From Bog-473 sp963706555 (GTDB taxonomy: Bacteria > Actinomycetota > Acidimicrobiia > Acidimicrobiales > RAAP-2), in contig OY970164.1 of NCBI GenBank assembly GCA_963706555.1, positions 248,001-312,000 on the forward strand: DNA of 64,000 nt, written 5' to 3'. Made by a program: the position numbers and the translations under genes. Positions 36,017-45,469 of the stretch are shown here, in pieces. The notes under the pieces are model-generated. The model was not told where the DNA came from and did not search any database. It was given only the letters and a program-made list of their open reading frames with translations. Every line of letters starts with the position of its first letter. Within the stretch, counting starts at the first letter, position 1.

Positions 36017-36210
36017 ATACATCCGGTCCGTCGCAGTGGCGACATTCCTTGACAAGTACCGCATTCTCGCTGTTAGCCGCGGCGTTAGCCATCTATTTCG
36101 CGGTCAAGCTCATCGAATCGGTAGAACTGGCATTTGTCGGTATCGGTATAGCTGTCGCGCTGATCTACGTGGGGTGGATCATTCAGCGACGCCGAAACTC
36201 GGGATGGTGA
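36013..36210 (+). CDS. Two-helix membrane protein
   Basis: A 65-residue protein from a GTG that overlaps the previous stop. It is mostly two hydrophobic segments (AFSLLAAALAIYFAVKLI, then AFVGIGIAVALIYVGWII), so it should span the membrane twice, with a short basic end. It is the last gene before a 220-base gap that contains a promoter-like sequence. Confidence 0.6.
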   Translation: MNTSGPSQWRHSLTSTAFSLLAAALAIYFAVKLIESVELAFVGIGIAVALIYVGWIIQRRRNSGW

Positions 36211-36268
36211 TGCCGTTCGAGAAGATGGCTGCATGTACCGACCAGGTCAGTAGAAATTACAACAACCA

Positions 36269-36297
36269 TTGACATCTTGAAACAAAGATAATTTACT
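36269..36297 (+). promoter_or_regulatory. Sigma-70-like promoter
   Basis: TTGACA at 36269-36274 and TTTACT at 36292-36297 are separated by 17 bases. They sit about 135 bases upstream of the next gene in an AT-rich gap, so they likely start a transcript covering the TraG-like ATPase and replication-relaxation genes. Confidence 0.5.
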
Positions 36298-36432
36298 AAT
36301 CGCACGATCCCTGCGTGAAAGCAGGATTGGGTTTTCGGCAAGCAGTGGTCGCCACCAAGCGACCCGCTCCCCCCTCATCACAGTCTCGGGGCAGCGCTCT
36401 ATCCGGAATCCGGTAAGCGAAAGGAGGCGGCA

Positions 36433-36669
36433 ATGAGTAGGACCTACCACAACGGAGACCGACGAATCCGCGTACGCGGCGCCAAGAAGGATCCACCGGA
36501 TCTGCGACGCATCGCCCGGGCGCTCATTGCCTTTGCTCAAGCAGAAGCCGAGGCCGAAGCCGAACGCCAAGCCAAGAGACGGAAGCTGGAGGGCTCTCAA
36601 TCCAGAGCTGTCGAAACACCTTCCACCAAGAAAAAAGAACATGACACGACGGACAAGGACGCTGCGTGA
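36433..36669 (+). CDS. Small basic/acidic coiled protein upstream of the ATPase
   Basis: A 78-residue protein with AAGGAGG ahead of its ATG. The N-terminus is basic (TYHNGDRRIRVRGAKKDPPD) and the middle is an Ala/Glu-rich helix (LIAFAQAEAEAEAERQAKRR) likely to form a coiled coil. The stop overlaps the GTG of the large ATPase gene. It may be an accessory factor for that ATPase; no family is recognised. Confidence 0.62.
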   Translation: MSRTYHNGDRRIRVRGAKKDPPDLRRIARALIAFAQAEAEAEAERQAKRRKLEGSQSRAVETPSTKKKEHDTTDKDAA

Positions 36670-38828
36670 ACGCGGCGACCACCTGGTTACGCATCGCATG
36701 GCCGCGGGAGGTCCCGCCAGGGCAGCTCGCCGCCGCCATGCGAGTCATGGCCACGAGCGGTGCCCGACCTCTGACTATTGAAGCGGTTGGGAATGGCGGA
36801 CGAGTGGTGCATCAGATTGCAGCACCTACCAACCGTGCCGGCAACCTGAATCGACAACTTCGAAGTGCCATGCCGGGTGTAGCCGTCAGTCCTAATGCTC
36901 GGATGGCGGTTCCACTCGACCGGGCCGTCAGGTTGTACCTCAGTACCAATCGGCGGCCGCTGCGATTCGACGACGATGGCAGTGTCAGTCGAGCGCTGCT
37001 CGCTGCACTCTCCGCCACCGGCAAGGACGAGACCATTGTCTTGCAGTGGACTCTTGGTCGGGGCCTGCATCCCGAAGCCGTACCCACTCAGCTCGGGGCT
37101 CTCACCCACGAGTCCTGGTACGCCGAGGTTCTCGCCCTGCCGTTTGGAAACAAGAAAGCAGACAGTGAACAGCGCAGGGCTCTCGCTGCCAAGCGGACCG
37201 AGCCCGGATGGCAAGCCATCGGGCGCGTGGGCGTCACCGCAGAGACCAACGCCCGCCGATATCAGTTATTACGAGGGGTGCTGAATGCCCTCCGACTGGC
37301 CGAAAGCCCGGGTGCAACGCTTCTAGTGCGACGCACTCGTCCAGATGCCGTCACAAGGGCCTCACGGCCGTGGCGATCGCCGGTGCGACTCAACGCCAGC
37401 GAGCTGGCGACCCTCTCCTCCTGGCCTCAGCTATCGACAGCCGACCAACCGGTTGAGCGCACCGGCAGCCGCCTTATTCCGCCGTCACGCTCGATTCCAC
37501 GACGGGGCCGTGTCGTGGCCGATGCCAGCTACCCAGGCTCTGACCGACCCCTGGCCATGTCCACATCGGGTTCACTCAGGCACCTCCACGCCATCGGTCC
37601 GACCGGCACCGGGAAGTCCACCCTGCTGCTCAACCTCGTCACCCAGGACATAGAGGATGGTCGCTCCGTCGTTGTCATCGAGCCCAAGGGCGATCTCATC
37701 GAGGACGTGCTGAAGCGAATCCCGAAATCGCGGCTGAACGACGTTGTTCTGGTCAGCCCAAACGACAAGAGCTTCCCGGTCGGACTGAATCCTCTGGCCC
37801 CATCGGGACGCTCCCCCGAACTAGTAGCCGACCAGCTGCTCGGCGTCTTTCACAAGCTCTACGCTGCCCATTGGGGCCCGAGAACGCAGGACATTCTAGG
37901 TGCTGCGCTGCAAACTCTGGCCCAAGTTCCGGACTCAACCTTGGTCGGATTACCACTGCTGCTCACCGATCCGGGATTCCGCCGCCGGACGCTAAAGCAC
38001 ATCTCCGATCCGGTGGCTCTGGAACCGTTCTGGGCCGGCTATGAAAGCTGGTCGGAGAACGAGCGGAATGTGGCCATCGCTCCCGTCATGAACAAACTGA
38101 GGCCCTTCCTAATGAGGCCGCAGCTCCGGGCCATGCTCGGTCAGAGTCGGCCCCGGTTCGACATTCGGGAGGTCTTCACCGGACGGAAGATCCTGCTGGT
38201 CGACCTCTCCAAGGGCCAGCTCGGTTCTGAAACCGCGGCACTCCTCGGTGGGTTGGTTATATCCCAGCTCTGGCAGGCCACCCTCAGCCGGTCCGCCGTT
38301 CCTCCCGCTCGACGCCATCCGGTGTTCGTGACCATCGACGAATTTCAGGACTACTTGGTCCTCCCCACCGATCTGGGTGACGCCCTGGGGCAAGCTCGGG
38401 GACTCGGGGTCGGCTTCGCCTTGGCTCACCAGCACTTGCAGCAACTCGACGCGTCGACCCGGGCGGCCGTACTGGCTAATGCCCGCAATCGGGTGGCCTT
38501 CCAACTGGCTCACGATGATGCCAGGGTCATGGCAGCCGAACGGCCGATTCCTGAAGCCGAGGACTTCACCTCGCTCGCCGCCTTTGAGTGCTACGTCCAA
38601 ATCGTTGCTGGCGATGCGGTGCAGCCCTGGGCCAGTGGCCGGACGCTTCCGCCTCCTGACGCCACCTCCGATGCCGTGACTGTCCGCAACCTCTCAAGGC
38701 AGCGCTATGGAATGCCAAAAGCGGACGTTGATGCTGAGATCCAGCGACTCATCACCGGTGTACCGACCAAGGGCGCGGATGACCTGACACCTCGACCACG
38801 CCGTCCTGCCCGAGGAGACGGTTCGTGA
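36666..38828 (+). CDS. TraG/VirD4-like conjugative coupling ATPase
   Basis: A 720-residue P-loop ATPase. Walker A is IGPTGTGKSTLLLN near residue 310, in the setting VVIEPKGDLIEDVLKRI. Walker B is VFVTIDEFQDYL near residue 553. GVGFALAHQHLQQLD and then RNRVAFQL follow. These match the coupling ATPases of type IV secretion and conjugation, which pass DNA to the transfer channel. No N-terminal membrane helices are evident; the small membrane proteins encoded upstream may supply the anchor. The GTG start overlaps the previous stop. Here it pairs with a replication-relaxation protein. Confidence 0.88.
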   Translation: MNAATTWLRIAWPREVPPGQLAAAMRVMATSGARPLTIEAVGNGGRVVHQIAAPTNRAGNLNRQLRSAMPGVAVSPNARMAVPLDRAVRLYLSTNRRPLRFDDDGSVSRALLAALSATGKDETIVLQWTLGRGLHPEAVPTQLGALTHESWYAEVLALPFGNKKADSEQRRALAAKRTEPGWQAIGRVGVTAETNARRYQLLRGVLNALRLAESPGATLLVRRTRPDAVTRASRPWRSPVRLNASELATLSSWPQLSTADQPVERTGSRLIPPSRSIPRRGRVVADASYPGSDRPLAMSTSGSLRHLHAIGPTGTGKSTLLLNLVTQDIEDGRSVVVIEPKGDLIEDVLKRIPKSRLNDVVLVSPNDKSFPVGLNPLAPSGRSPELVADQLLGVFHKLYAAHWGPRTQDILGAALQTLAQVPDSTLVGLPLLLTDPGFRRRTLKHISDPVALEPFWAGYESWSENERNVAIAPVMNKLRPFLMRPQLRAMLGQSRPRFDIREVFTGRKILLVDLSKGQLGSETAALLGGLVISQLWQATLSRSAVPPARRHPVFVTIDEFQDYLVLPTDLGDALGQARGLGVGFALAHQHLQQLDASTRAAVLANARNRVAFQLAHDDARVMAAERPIPEAEDFTSLAAFECYVQIVAGDAVQPWASGRTLPPPDATSDAVTVRNLSRQRYGMPKADVDAEIQRLITGVPTKGADDLTPRPRRPARGDGS

Positions 38829-39175
38829 GGCACCTTGCGTCACTCTGGAGGGCTGTACCGCTCGCTATTCCGTTCGCCCTATCGAGTGCAGGGGTCAACA
38901 GTGGCCATCATGCCTGCTCAGGGCACTGGTGTAGGGGATCAAGAAAGCGGACTACTTCAGCTCTTCCGAACTGCTTCGTTCAATCGTTGGCCGCACCGTG
39001 CGGCGCCCGGCCTGCGGGCGACCGAGCCCTCCTGGCAGATCTCGGTTTCCTGGGTTTCTCTACTCATCGCTCCGCCACATTCAATGTCCTTCCGATCGGC
39101 CGTGTGAGGTTCCACAGCCGCACCCCTGTCAACCCTCCACCAACCAAGCGGAATGAAGGGGGAGGTGGACAATGA
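38825..39175 (+). CDS. Possible small protein between ATPase and relaxation genes
   Basis: A GTG at 38825 overlaps the ATPase stop, and the stop at 39173 overlaps the next ATG, so this 116-residue frame fits the overlapping layout of the operon. Its sequence has no known domain and mixed composition with several Cys. A competing frame in the same place (38835-39107) also looks possible. The overlaps are the only real support. Confidence 0.35.
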   Translation: MRHLASLWRAVPLAIPFALSSAGVNSGHHACSGHWCRGSRKRTTSALPNCFVQSLAAPCGARPAGDRALLADLGFLGFSTHRSATFNVLPIGRVRFHSRTPVNPPPTKRNEGGGGQ

Positions 39176-39975
39176 CGGGCACTCGCCTTGGTCCTCGGGG
39201 ACTGCTCCACGTGCGCCGTGATCTGTCCGAGCGGGATTTGGCAATCATCGGACACGTCGGTGAGTTGCGATTGATGAATGCCAAACAGATCGAGTCCTTG
39301 TGCTTTCCAAGCGAGGCGCACGCCAGCGAACTCAGTGCACGGCGCGTCGCTCGGCGGGTACTCGAGCGGCTGACTCGGGATCGCCTTTTGTCTCGCTTGG
39401 AACGGCGCATCGGGGGCGTCTCCTCGGGGTCGGCTGGGTACATCTATGCCCTCGGACCGGTCGGCGCTCGGATTCTGTCCGGTGAGGGACAGCGCCGACA
39501 CTTCCGGGAGCCATCCGCTGCCTTCGCGCTCCACACCCTGGCCATCAGTCAGCTCGCCGTCAACCTATGGGTCAAGGCCCGGGTGGGCGATTTCGAGCTG
39601 GATGAGCTGCAGGCCGAACCTCGTTGTTGGCGACAAATCGGCGGAATGGGTGCACAGAACCTTCTGCGGCCTGACCTCTTCGTCAACCTTGGCATCGGCG
39701 AGCTGGAGCACCGATGGTTCATAGAGGTGGATCTGGGAACAGAGCACGTGCCCACCCTGGTTCGAAAATGCCAGCTCTACGTCCGCTACTACCAGGCTGG
39801 TGTCGAGCAAGGCCGCCACGGTGTATTCCCCCGAGTGTGTTGGGTCTTGCCCGACGAGCGGCGGGTCGAGCAGTTGGGTCGGTCACTCAGAACGGCGGGA
39901 AGGCAGGTCGAGGGCTTGTTCGTCCTCACCACGGCTGAGCGAGCAATCGGGGATCTTATCGAGGTGCGCTCATGA
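39172..39975 (+). CDS. Replication-relaxation family protein
   Basis: A 267-residue protein of the replication-relaxation family (PF13814). The N-terminal winged helix reads LSERDLAIIGHVGELRLMNA and then ARRVLERLTRDRLLSRLE. The middle has SGSAGYIYALGPVGARIL and HTLAISQLAVNLW, and the core ends with RPDLFVNLGIG and WFIEVDLGTEHVPTLVRKC. The family is found on actinobacterial plasmids and integrative elements, where it is thought to act at the origin. Its stop overlaps the start of the DNA methyltransferase gene (ATGA). Confidence 0.85.
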   Translation: MTGTRLGPRGLLHVRRDLSERDLAIIGHVGELRLMNAKQIESLCFPSEAHASELSARRVARRVLERLTRDRLLSRLERRIGGVSSGSAGYIYALGPVGARILSGEGQRRHFREPSAAFALHTLAISQLAVNLWVKARVGDFELDELQAEPRCWRQIGGMGAQNLLRPDLFVNLGIGELEHRWFIEVDLGTEHVPTLVRKCQLYVRYYQAGVEQGRHGVFPRVCWVLPDERRVEQLGRSLRTAGRQVEGLFVLTTAERAIGDLIEVRS

Positions 39976-40323
39976 AAGCGATACCTCGCAACGTGGTCCT
40001 GGTCGGGGACGTTCGGAAGAGGCTGGGCGAGCTACCCGATGCTTCTGTCGATTGCGTCATTACCAGCCCTCCCTATTTCCAACTCCGGGATTACGGCGTC
40101 AGCGGCCAAATCGGGCTGGTGACGGCGGACGTGGAAAAGTCCCCATAGGCGGCCACCAGAATTCCCCACGGACGGCCACCAAAAGTCCCCAGGTATGGCC
40201 ACCGAATTCCCCACTTGTGGGCATCGCCCCACCCCTCGGGCCCTAACGACATCCACCCTTTGGGGTCCCTCCCCGGAGAACGTGGCAGTTCGCGCTGTCC
40301 ACGACCCCGAGGAGGGACCACCC

Positions 40324-41802
40324 ATGTTGTCCGAGGAGAAAGCAATGGAGATTCTCGAGGCCTATGACCTCACCAACTCGCTTCGAGCGACGGCCGCCCT
40401 GTGTGGCGTCGACCACAAGACCGTCCGACGTTTCGTGGCCGCTCGGGCGGCCGGGCTCGACCCGGCGGCCAGCGTCGGCCGCCCGGTGATCACCGAGCCG
40501 TTCGCCGACAAGATTACCGAGTGGATCGACCGCTCGTCGGGGCGGGTCCGGGCCGACGTGGTCCATCAAAAGCTGGCCGCCATGGGCTTTGTCGGTTCGG
40601 AGCGCACGACCCGGCGGGTGGTGGCCCAGCTCAAGTCCGACTACGTGCGGGCCAACCACCGGATCTACAAGCCCTGGATCACCGAGCCTGGCCTGTGGCT
40701 CCAGTTCGACTACGGCAGCGGGCCCATCGTCGGTGGCCAAGCCACCACGTTGTTCTGCGCCTGGTTGGCCTGGTCGCGCTTTCGGGTCATCGTCGCACTG
40801 GCTGACCGCACGTTCCCCTCTTTGGTGTCGGCCCTCGACACCACGCTTCGGGCCATCGGGGGTGCGCCGACCTATCTGTTGACCGACAACGAAAAGACGG
40901 TGACGACCAGTCACGTGGCCGGTCTGGCCGTGCGCAATCGCGAGCTGCTCGGCGTGGCCCACTACTACGGGGTGGCCATCCACACCTGCGTGGTGGCCGA
41001 TCCCGAGTCCAAGGGCGGCACCGAGGCAACGGTGCGCATCGCCAAGGCCGACGTGTTGCCTCGTCCCGACAATCTGGTCGGCGAGTATCGCGACTTCGCC
41101 TCGTTCGAGCGAGCCTGTGGCGCAGCCAGCGAGCGGTTCAACACGCGGGTCCACCGAGAGACCGGCGAGCGCCCCGTTGATCGTCTGGCGCTCGAGCAAG
41201 CACAGCTGCATCGTCTCCCGCCCGAGCCTTACACGGTCGCCTTCGGTGAGACCCGCACCGTGTCGTGGTCCTCACTCATCTCCTTCCAAGGGGCGCGTTA
41301 CTCGGTCCCGCACCAGCTCTGTGCAGAGGTGGTCTTCGTGCGCCAAATGGGCGACGAGGTCGTCATTGTCGCCACCGGAGTTGACGGAGCAAAAGAGGTG
41401 GCACGACACCCCGTCGCGGCCAAGGGCCAGATGACGCTGCACGACGGGCACTACCCGCCCCGGCGCAAGAACCCCGAACGCGCCCCCAAGGCGAACAACC
41501 CCACCGAGAGCGAGTTCCTCGCTCTCGGTGAAGGGGCCCGGCGTTACCTCGTTGAAGCGGCCTCTTCGGGTGCCTCTCAGATCAACGAGCGCATGCGTGA
41601 AGCCCTTGCCCTCGGGCGCGTGGTCGATGCCGGTGTCCTCGACGAGGCACTCGGGTTGGCCGCATTGGCCGGTCGATTCGAACAAGGCGACCTCAGCTCC
41701 ATCACGGCCATCCGCCGCGAGCCCCTGCGACGGATCTCAGAGGATCACTCCCTTCAGCCCGGCACCGCTCCGTGGGCCCGCCTCGGCGAGACCGAGCAGT
41801 GA
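40324..41802 (+). CDS. istA: IS21 transposase IstA
   Basis: I use the ATG at 40324, which has GAGGAGG upstream; the frame opens earlier at 40195, but that part shadows the IS end. The 492-residue product has an N-terminal helix-turn-helix (LRATAALCGVDHKTVRRFVA). The DDE core shows FDYGSG (Asp), LTDNEKTV (Asp), and ADPESKGGTEATV (Glu). The C-terminal part is typical of IstA (RYSVPHQL, RHPVAAKG). It appears complete and, with istB, should be active. Its sequence differs clearly from the transposase of copy 1. Confidence 0.94.
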   Translation: MLSEEKAMEILEAYDLTNSLRATAALCGVDHKTVRRFVAARAAGLDPAASVGRPVITEPFADKITEWIDRSSGRVRADVVHQKLAAMGFVGSERTTRRVVAQLKSDYVRANHRIYKPWITEPGLWLQFDYGSGPIVGGQATTLFCAWLAWSRFRVIVALADRTFPSLVSALDTTLRAIGGAPTYLLTDNEKTVTTSHVAGLAVRNRELLGVAHYYGVAIHTCVVADPESKGGTEATVRIAKADVLPRPDNLVGEYRDFASFERACGAASERFNTRVHRETGERPVDRLALEQAQLHRLPPEPYTVAFGETRTVSWSSLISFQGARYSVPHQLCAEVVFVRQMGDEVVIVATGVDGAKEVARHPVAAKGQMTLHDGHYPPRRKNPERAPKANNPTESEFLALGEGARRYLVEAASSGASQINERMREALALGRVVDAGVLDEALGLAALAGRFEQGDLSSITAIRREPLRRISEDHSLQPGTAPWARLGETEQ

Positions 41803-42569
41803 GCAGCACCGAGACGACCTTCGACGAGGTGGCCACCTTGTCGCGGCGGCTCCGTCTGCCCTATCTGCGCGCGGCAGCCGAAGACGTCATGGCCACAGCC
41901 AAGGCCCAGCGCTGGGCACCGGCGGAACTGATCCGGGTCCTGCTCGAAGCCGAGGTTGACGGACGGGAGCGTTCGATGACCGAGACACGCCGCAAGCGGG
42001 CCCGCTTCCCGGCCGGCAAGACCTTCGCCGCTTGGGATCCGGCCCGCAGTTCGATTCCGACGCCGACTCAAGACGCCCTGGCCACCCTCGAATGGGTCGG
42101 GCGCCACGAGAATTTGGTGGTGTGCGGACCGAGCGGCACCGGAAAATCGCACCTACTCGAAGCCTTGGGACACGCCGTGGTCGACACCGCTCGCTCGGTG
42201 GCCTGGTTCTCCATCGAAGAACTCGGCGTCTTGGTGCGACGGCACCGCATCGACGACACGGTGGCTAAGGCTCTCGCCCCCATGCTGCGGGCTGACGTCA
42301 TCGTGGTCGACGACATCGGCCTGTTGCCCGTGACCGAAGAGGCAGCCGAAGGGCTCTATCGACTGGTCGACGCCGCTTATGAACGTCGCTCGATCGCCAT
42401 CAGCTCAAATCTGCACCCGTCGGGCTTTGATCAGCTCATGCCACCCAGTCTGGCCACCGCCTTGGTCGACCGCCTGCTGCACCACGCCCACGTGGTCCAG
42501 ACCTCAGGAGAATCGATCCGGCTCCAAGACGCCACCAGCGGCAAGGGGGTGAAGCCCTTGGGTCACTGA
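41799..42569 (+). CDS. istB: IS21 transposition helper ATPase IstB
   Basis: A GTG at 41799 overlaps the istA stop (GTGA), giving 256 residues. The AAA+ core has Walker A as CGPSGTGKSHLLEALG and Walker B as VIVVDDIGLLPV, then AISSNLHPSGFDQLMPPSLA with the sensor. It follows istA with the usual coupling. The protein looks intact. It aids target selection for its own transposase and is distinct from the istB of copy 1. Confidence 0.94.
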   Translation: MSSTETTFDEVATLSRRLRLPYLRAAAEDVMATAKAQRWAPAELIRVLLEAEVDGRERSMTETRRKRARFPAGKTFAAWDPARSSIPTPTQDALATLEWVGRHENLVVCGPSGTGKSHLLEALGHAVVDTARSVAWFSIEELGVLVRRHRIDDTVAKALAPMLRADVIVVDDIGLLPVTEEAAEGLYRLVDAAYERRSIAISSNLHPSGFDQLMPPSLATALVDRLLHHAHVVQTSGESIRLQDATSGKGVKPLGH

Positions 42570-43574
42570 CCTCATCTCGAGGGGTGGGGAATTCGATGGC
42601 CATACCTGGGGAGGTTCATGGCCATACCTGGGGAATTCTCATGGCCGCCAGTGGGGAATTCCTAATGGCCGTTGACAGGCTGGAACCCACGGTGGATGAT
42701 TGGGTTGGCGAACTGCGCCTCGTCATGCGAGGAGTAGCTCGGGTGCTTCGTCCGACCGGCTCGTTGTGGCTGAATCTGGGTGACAGTTATTCCCGTCATT
42801 ACAGATTCGGAGCACCACCCAAGAGTTTGTTACTAGGACCGGAACGGCTGAGCCTGGCCTTGATCGAAGACGGCTGGACGCTGCGCAACAAAATCATCTG
42901 GAACAAGTCCAACACCATGCCCAATCCGGTGCGGGACCGCCTGATCTGTCGGTGGGAGGTCGTCTATCTCCTCACCCGCCAACGCAACTACTTCTTTGAC
43001 CTTGACGCCATCCGTGAGCCTCATCGTTCGGCCCCTACGCAGAACCACCCCGTCGCTCCGATCCGAGATTCGCCGCATCCGGTGACCGGTCGGCCGCCGA
43101 AGTGGGCGGGGCCGCTGGCTGGTAACAATGCCGGTTTGGCCCGGCTGAAAGCCAGAGGTTTGGTGGGTCACCCCTTGGGCAAGAACCCTGGCGACGTCTG
43201 GAGCTTGTCGGCGTCGAACTTCAGGGGACCGCATTTCGCCACCTTCCCAGTCAGGCTGATCGAGCGTCCGCTTCTGGCTGGCTGTCCTGAGCGGATCTGC
43301 GTCCGCTGCGGCGCACCGTGGAGACACCAACCATTTAGCAGCACCGCCACAACCGCCACCGTTTGCCCGATTGCTCCAAGTTGTCGATGCCGAAGAGGCT
43401 GGCGACCTGGCATGGTCCTCGATCCGTTCTTCGGAGCGGGCACCGTCGGCGTCGTCGCCGAGCAACATCATCGCGAGTGGCTCGGCATCGAGATCAACCC
43501 GGCGTTTGCCCACTTGGCCACCGAGAGGATCGCCGAAGCCAGGGCGAGAGTGAAAACTGACCAGGAGCGGGACC

Positions 43575-43715
43575 GTGCAGCGTAGGCCCGCACTCGTCGG
43601 TGACATGCGGCTCCAAGAGGAGAACCCAACCGGGGATCGCCGGCCGCACCACACCGAGGAGGGACTCAAGATGAGTCAGCAACTCAACAATATCCACCAG
43701 GAGGCCACGTCATGA
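43575..43715 (+). CDS. Possible short protein after the methyltransferase
   Basis: A GTG at 43575 lies inside the end of the methyltransferase gene and opens a 46-residue frame whose stop overlaps the ATG of the next gene by two bases (ATGA). It has a polar sequence without domain. Only the overlap pattern supports it. Confidence 0.3.
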   Translation: MQRRPALVGDMRLQEENPTGDRRPHHTEEGLKMSQQLNNIHQEATS

Positions 43716-44161
43716 AGACATTGGCTATACGCCTGGAGGTTATGGGACGTTGGTCGAACCTCTCTAACCAGGGAGAACGTCTTCAGGCCCTGGTGGAAAT
43801 GGTCCCATCTGGGCGAATTGAGCCCAAAGTTAGAACCCCTAAACAGAGAATTCGGCACCTTGATCCTGCAGCAGCTGCCGAACTGGTGGCTGGCTACAGA
43901 GCCGGTGCCACGATTGACGAACTGGCTGCCCAGTTTCAGATCCATGCTGACACAGTGACCAGGCATCTGAAGCGGGCTCAAGTCCCTCGGCGGTATCGTC
44001 CCCTGACTGCTGATCAGGTCAACATCGCACTTGAATTATACGCCACCGGGCAGTCTTTGGCGATGGTGGGAAAACAACTCGGGTGCCACGGCAACACGGT
44101 GCGGCTGGCCCTTATCCGTGCTGGCGTGACGAGACGAGATACTCACGGACGGGAGCGATGA
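43712..44161 (+). CDS. Small DNA-binding protein with two helix-turn-helix units
   Basis: A 149-residue basic protein with AGGAGG ahead of its ATG. Two resolvase-type helix-turn-helix units stand side by side: ELVAGYRAGATIDELAAQFQ with IHADTVTRHLKRAQVP, then ALELYATGQSLAMVGKQLG with CHGNTVRLALIRAGV. The layout is like the DNA-binding ends of recombinases but no catalytic domain is present. It closes the plus-strand module. It could regulate the element or mark the origin or attachment site. Confidence 0.75.
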   Translation: MKTLAIRLEVMGRWSNLSNQGERLQALVEMVPSGRIEPKVRTPKQRIRHLDPAAAAELVAGYRAGATIDELAAQFQIHADTVTRHLKRAQVPRRYRPLTADQVNIALELYATGQSLAMVGKQLGCHGNTVRLALIRAGVTRRDTHGRER

Positions 44162-44473
44162 ACTCAAACGCTGACAAATGAGATCGTCAATCTCTCGAAG
44201 CAGCGCTTTGTTCGCCCAGCGGCTATCAGTGGTGTCGAGCCGATAAACGACGTTATGGCCGTCCCCGATCGGCACAAGACTTCGGAATCAGCCTCCGCCC
44301 CTTCAGACAACCATCCCCTGCGGTCACCCGAACGTAGGTCGGACGACTCGGCTGCGCGGTACTGCTAAACGTTCGGCTTGCGGGATTGGTCTGCCCGGCT
44401 GGAAAGCGGCCGCTGCCGCGAACCTTGCTTGCCCATCGAAAGACGGTGATGTAGGCGACAGGGGACCTCTTTC
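44162..44473. other. Gap between the element and the ABC operon
   Basis: Between the convergent ends of the element and the ABC transporter operon. No supportable gene, tRNA or direct-repeat attachment site was recognised here by eye, so the right end of the element is not defined. Confidence 0.5.
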
Positions 44474-45469
44474 TCAGGCCGTCCATCGGCGTACCGACCA
44501 CACCGTCACACCTAGCAACGCACCCGAAGTGAGTAAGAGAAGAACAGATTCTCTCCACTGCAATTCCCAATAGTGGTTTGCGGTTAGGTAGAAGGTCCCC
44601 GACTGAACATGGTGATTTGAGAGGCACGCCCGATACGGCAGTTCGCTGTAATTCTTTGTTTGGCAGCGCTGGGCGGCGACCGCTGCCGATGGACCGGACT
44701 CATGAGTCCCCGGGGCGTAGCGATAACCCATACCCAGATACCAGGCTCCGCGGAGCTCCTGAGGATTCGTCGTGTTCACAGATGCAGCAATTGGCTGATA
44801 CTGGACGAACAGCTGCGGCGCCAGTGAGGGCCGGATGAAAAGCACCGCCACAACCGAGACGGCGGTGTAGATGACCACGGTGCCGGCGATGGCCCATGAG
44901 GTCTTTCGAATAACTGCTCCCAACGCAGTCCCTAATGCAAAGGCGAACAGGGTGTACGCACTGAGGGCCAACCCGGTAATCGGGAAGTGAAGCGGTTGAA
45001 GACGCCCACCACCACCGAGGCTCAACGCGCTCATCAAACTGGTGGAGAGCCGCTCAGCCGCGTGGCCAGTCCACCACTGGACGATCAGGGTCAAAAGTGC
45101 GATGACGGTCACGAGACTCAGTCCGACAACGCACCACTTCACGATGATCCACTTGGTCCTCGATTTGCCCTGCGTCCAAGCAAGTCGGTTGGTGTAGTTC
45201 TCGAGTTCCCCAGCCACGAGAGGGGCGCCGAACACCATGCCCAAGAGGCACGGAGCAAACAACAAGAGGAGGTTGATCACGTCCGACTGGTCCGACAGCG
45301 ACAAGAAGCCGTTGTAGATGTCACAGCCCGCGTCACGGTGACAGGCGGAGCTCACAACAGCTCTGTCGTAGGCATGACCGAGCAAGAGCATCCAAATACC
45401 AAGTCCACCTAACACAATGACCGTGAGAGCCATGAGAACTCGGTATCGACGCCAAATCAGCCAGATCAC
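44474..45469 (-). CDS. ABC transporter permease
   Basis: A 331-residue membrane protein with about six helices. The first (VLMALTVIVLGGLGIWMLLL) is followed by an outside loop with a Cys pair (SSACHRDAGCDIYNG). Others include VINLLLLFAPCLLGMVFGAP, VVGLSLVTVIALLTLIVQ, AYTLFAFALGTALGAVI, IAGTVVIYTAVSVVAVLFI and LLLLTSGALLGVTVW. It overlaps the ATPase stop by four bases. With the ATPase and GntR regulator it forms a YtrA-like operon, which in Gram-positive bacteria responds to cell-envelope stress or peptide antibiotics. Substrate unknown. Confidence 0.85.
   Translation of the reverse strand: MIWLIWRRYRVLMALTVIVLGGLGIWMLLLGHAYDRAVVSSACHRDAGCDIYNGFLSLSDQSDVINLLLLFAPCLLGMVFGAPLVAGELENYTNRLAWTQGKSRTKWIIVKWCVVGLSLVTVIALLTLIVQWWTGHAAERLSTSLMSALSLGGGGRLQPLHFPITGLALSAYTLFAFALGTALGAVIRKTSWAIAGTVVIYTAVSVVAVLFIRPSLAPQLFVQYQPIAASVNTTNPQELRGAWYLGMGYRYAPGTHESGPSAAVAAQRCQTKNYSELPYRACLSNHHVQSGTFYLTANHYWELQWRESVLLLLTSGALLGVTVWSVRRWTA

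Larger units (their letters stand above)
40120..42677 (+). mobile_element. IS21-family insertion sequence (copy 2)
   Basis: A 2,558-bp element starting TGACGGCGGACGTGGAAAAG and ending in the matching inverted repeat (TGTCAACGGCCATTAGGAAT read inward). Both are flanked by a 6-bp target duplication GGCTGG (40114-40119 and 42678-42683). Several sub-terminal copies of a GGGGA-containing motif (GTGGGGAATTC, CCTGGGGA) lie near both ends. It carries istA and istB. It is not closely related to copy 1. Confidence 0.96.
39972..43585 (+). pseudogene. Beta-class DNA methyltransferase interrupted by IS21
   Basis: The 5' part (39972-40119) has the catalytic motif IV as ITSPPYFQLRDYG. The 3' part (42684-43585) continues with WVGELRLVMRGVARVLRPTG, LWLNLGDSYSR, a zinc-type Cys cluster (CVRCGAPW), and the SAM motif I at the end (VLDPFFGAGTVG). 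This order (IV before I) is the beta class, making N4-methylcytosine or N6-methyladenine. Removing the IS and one copy of the 6-bp duplication restores one frame (IGL then EPTVDDW) of about 350 residues. Element-encoded methyltransferases of this kind may protect transferred DNA. Broken as it stands. Confidence 0.92.
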
